A stretch of DNA of 64,000 nt from Bugulina stolonifera (lineage: Eukaryota > Bryozoa > Gymnolaemata > Cheilostomatida > Bugulidae), in contig OW285188.1 in NCBI GenBank assembly GCA_935421135.1, positions 3,245,001-3,309,000 on the forward strand. Direction: 5' to 3'. Positions within the stretch are counted from its first letter, which is position 1. Each line of letters begins with the position of its first letter. The position numbers and the translations under genes were made by a program. The notes under the pieces were generated by a model. The model saw nothing but the letters and a program-made list of their open reading frames with translations, searched no databases and was not told where the DNA came from. Of this stretch, positions 63,328 to 64,000 are shown piece after piece.

Positions 63328-64000
63328 TGGGTTATGGTATTTGATACATTCGAATAAGATAGAGATGAAATGTTTCCAAAAATTTACAAATGTTTGCAAC
63401 TATTAAAGAAAGTGGCAGGCGAACAACTTGTACGTTTCATCTGCACCCTTTGTGTCCTGTTGCGAAAATAGCTAAACTAAGCTGACTGGTTGCTATGCAG
63501 TCATGTTGCTAGCAATTCTAAGATCTAGTCGCCTTAACGCCATGTGATAGGGGTTGTATTATTATTAATAGGTGTCAAAGAAAGGCAGGCCACAACAACA
63601 ATTATTTGATATGCAGTCTTCTCCTCTACTGGATTCCTATGGAAGAACTAACCTAGTTTTGCACTAAAGAAGGTTCACGTCGGAGTATGCAACCCTAGGC
63701 CAAAACATGTATGCGTTTATTGATGATGCAGAAAAGAAGTGGTCCTCAATTTTATGGTGATGTAAATGTAACTGAGTTGCCCTCTGGGTAATTGGTTTTA
63801 AAGAAAGAAGTCAACCTCGTGTTTTCTGATTTTCTTCCTTGAGTAAAGCAGTATAGCAACAATATGTTGATCTTTAACACTATTAACTCAAACTGTCGAT
63901 TAGCTATAACACAATTATGGGCAAAGTAATGGTGATAAGTCCTAGTATTATTACGGAATAATGAATATACCAATAGATCATGCCAAGAGGATACTCTGTG
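63328..64000. other. No gene seen
   Basis: AT-rich sequence runs to the window edge. No supported exon or repeat. Confidence 0.4.

Noticed and set aside
1..64000. CRISPR arrays, bacterial operons or phage genes
   Set aside because: Spliced animal genes throughout. The tandem repeats have no spacers of constant length and no cas genes.

Overview
This is animal (metazoan) nuclear DNA. It is AT-rich, strongly enriched in TACATGTA-type words, and its genes are split into many small exons with GT..AG introns. I rebuilt gene models by hand, joining exons by splice signals, reading phase and protein family. The gene set (a TRPV-type channel, betaine-homocysteine methyltransferase, a RACGAP1-like protein) with mostly compact introns fits a marine invertebrate. 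A sponge is plausible, but the sequence alone does not prove it.

Genes, left to right. (1) 483-4435 (+): a ten-exon gene for an unrecognised multi-pass membrane protein of about 542 residues. (2) 15698-9394 (-): a fourteen-exon TRPV-family cation channel of about 731 residues, with ankyrin repeats, S1-S6, pore and TRP box. (3) 18493-18885 (+): a last exon coding a very acidic, unrecognised C-terminus. (4) 28505-21201 (-): a nine-exon betaine-homocysteine methyltransferase of about 399 residues, apparently complete. (5) 36583-34521 (-): the C1 + RhoGAP half of a RACGAP1/MgcRacGAP-like protein, whose arginine finger is replaced by glutamine; its N-terminal half was not found. (6) 63215-62124 (-): two near-identical tandem exons of unknown family. 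The three enzymes and channels are unrelated housekeeping or sensory genes and do not form a pathway.

The rest is dominated by transposable elements and other repeats. There are solo LTRs on the same strand (about 5.9, 31.5 and 45.0 kb). There are hAT-type non-autonomous elements with 7-8 bp target duplications, one nested inside another in a BHMT intron. tRNA-derived SINEs and a GC-rich repeat with a terminal hairpin lie in or near genes. Several near-perfect palindromes occur, and a decayed LINE reverse transcriptase lies at 60.3-61.6 kb. The 44-56 kb interval is a composite inverted duplication: two head-to-head copies of an element with inverted termini of about 0.7 kb, each interrupted by later insertions.

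The most notable observations are: the RhoGAP arginine-finger substitution; a 22-bp tandem array in BHMT that repeats its own 5' splice site; a similar array seeded from the last codons of gene 1; the 12-kb inverted duplication; and a TTAA-flanked insertion whose empty site is preserved in a tandem copy next door.
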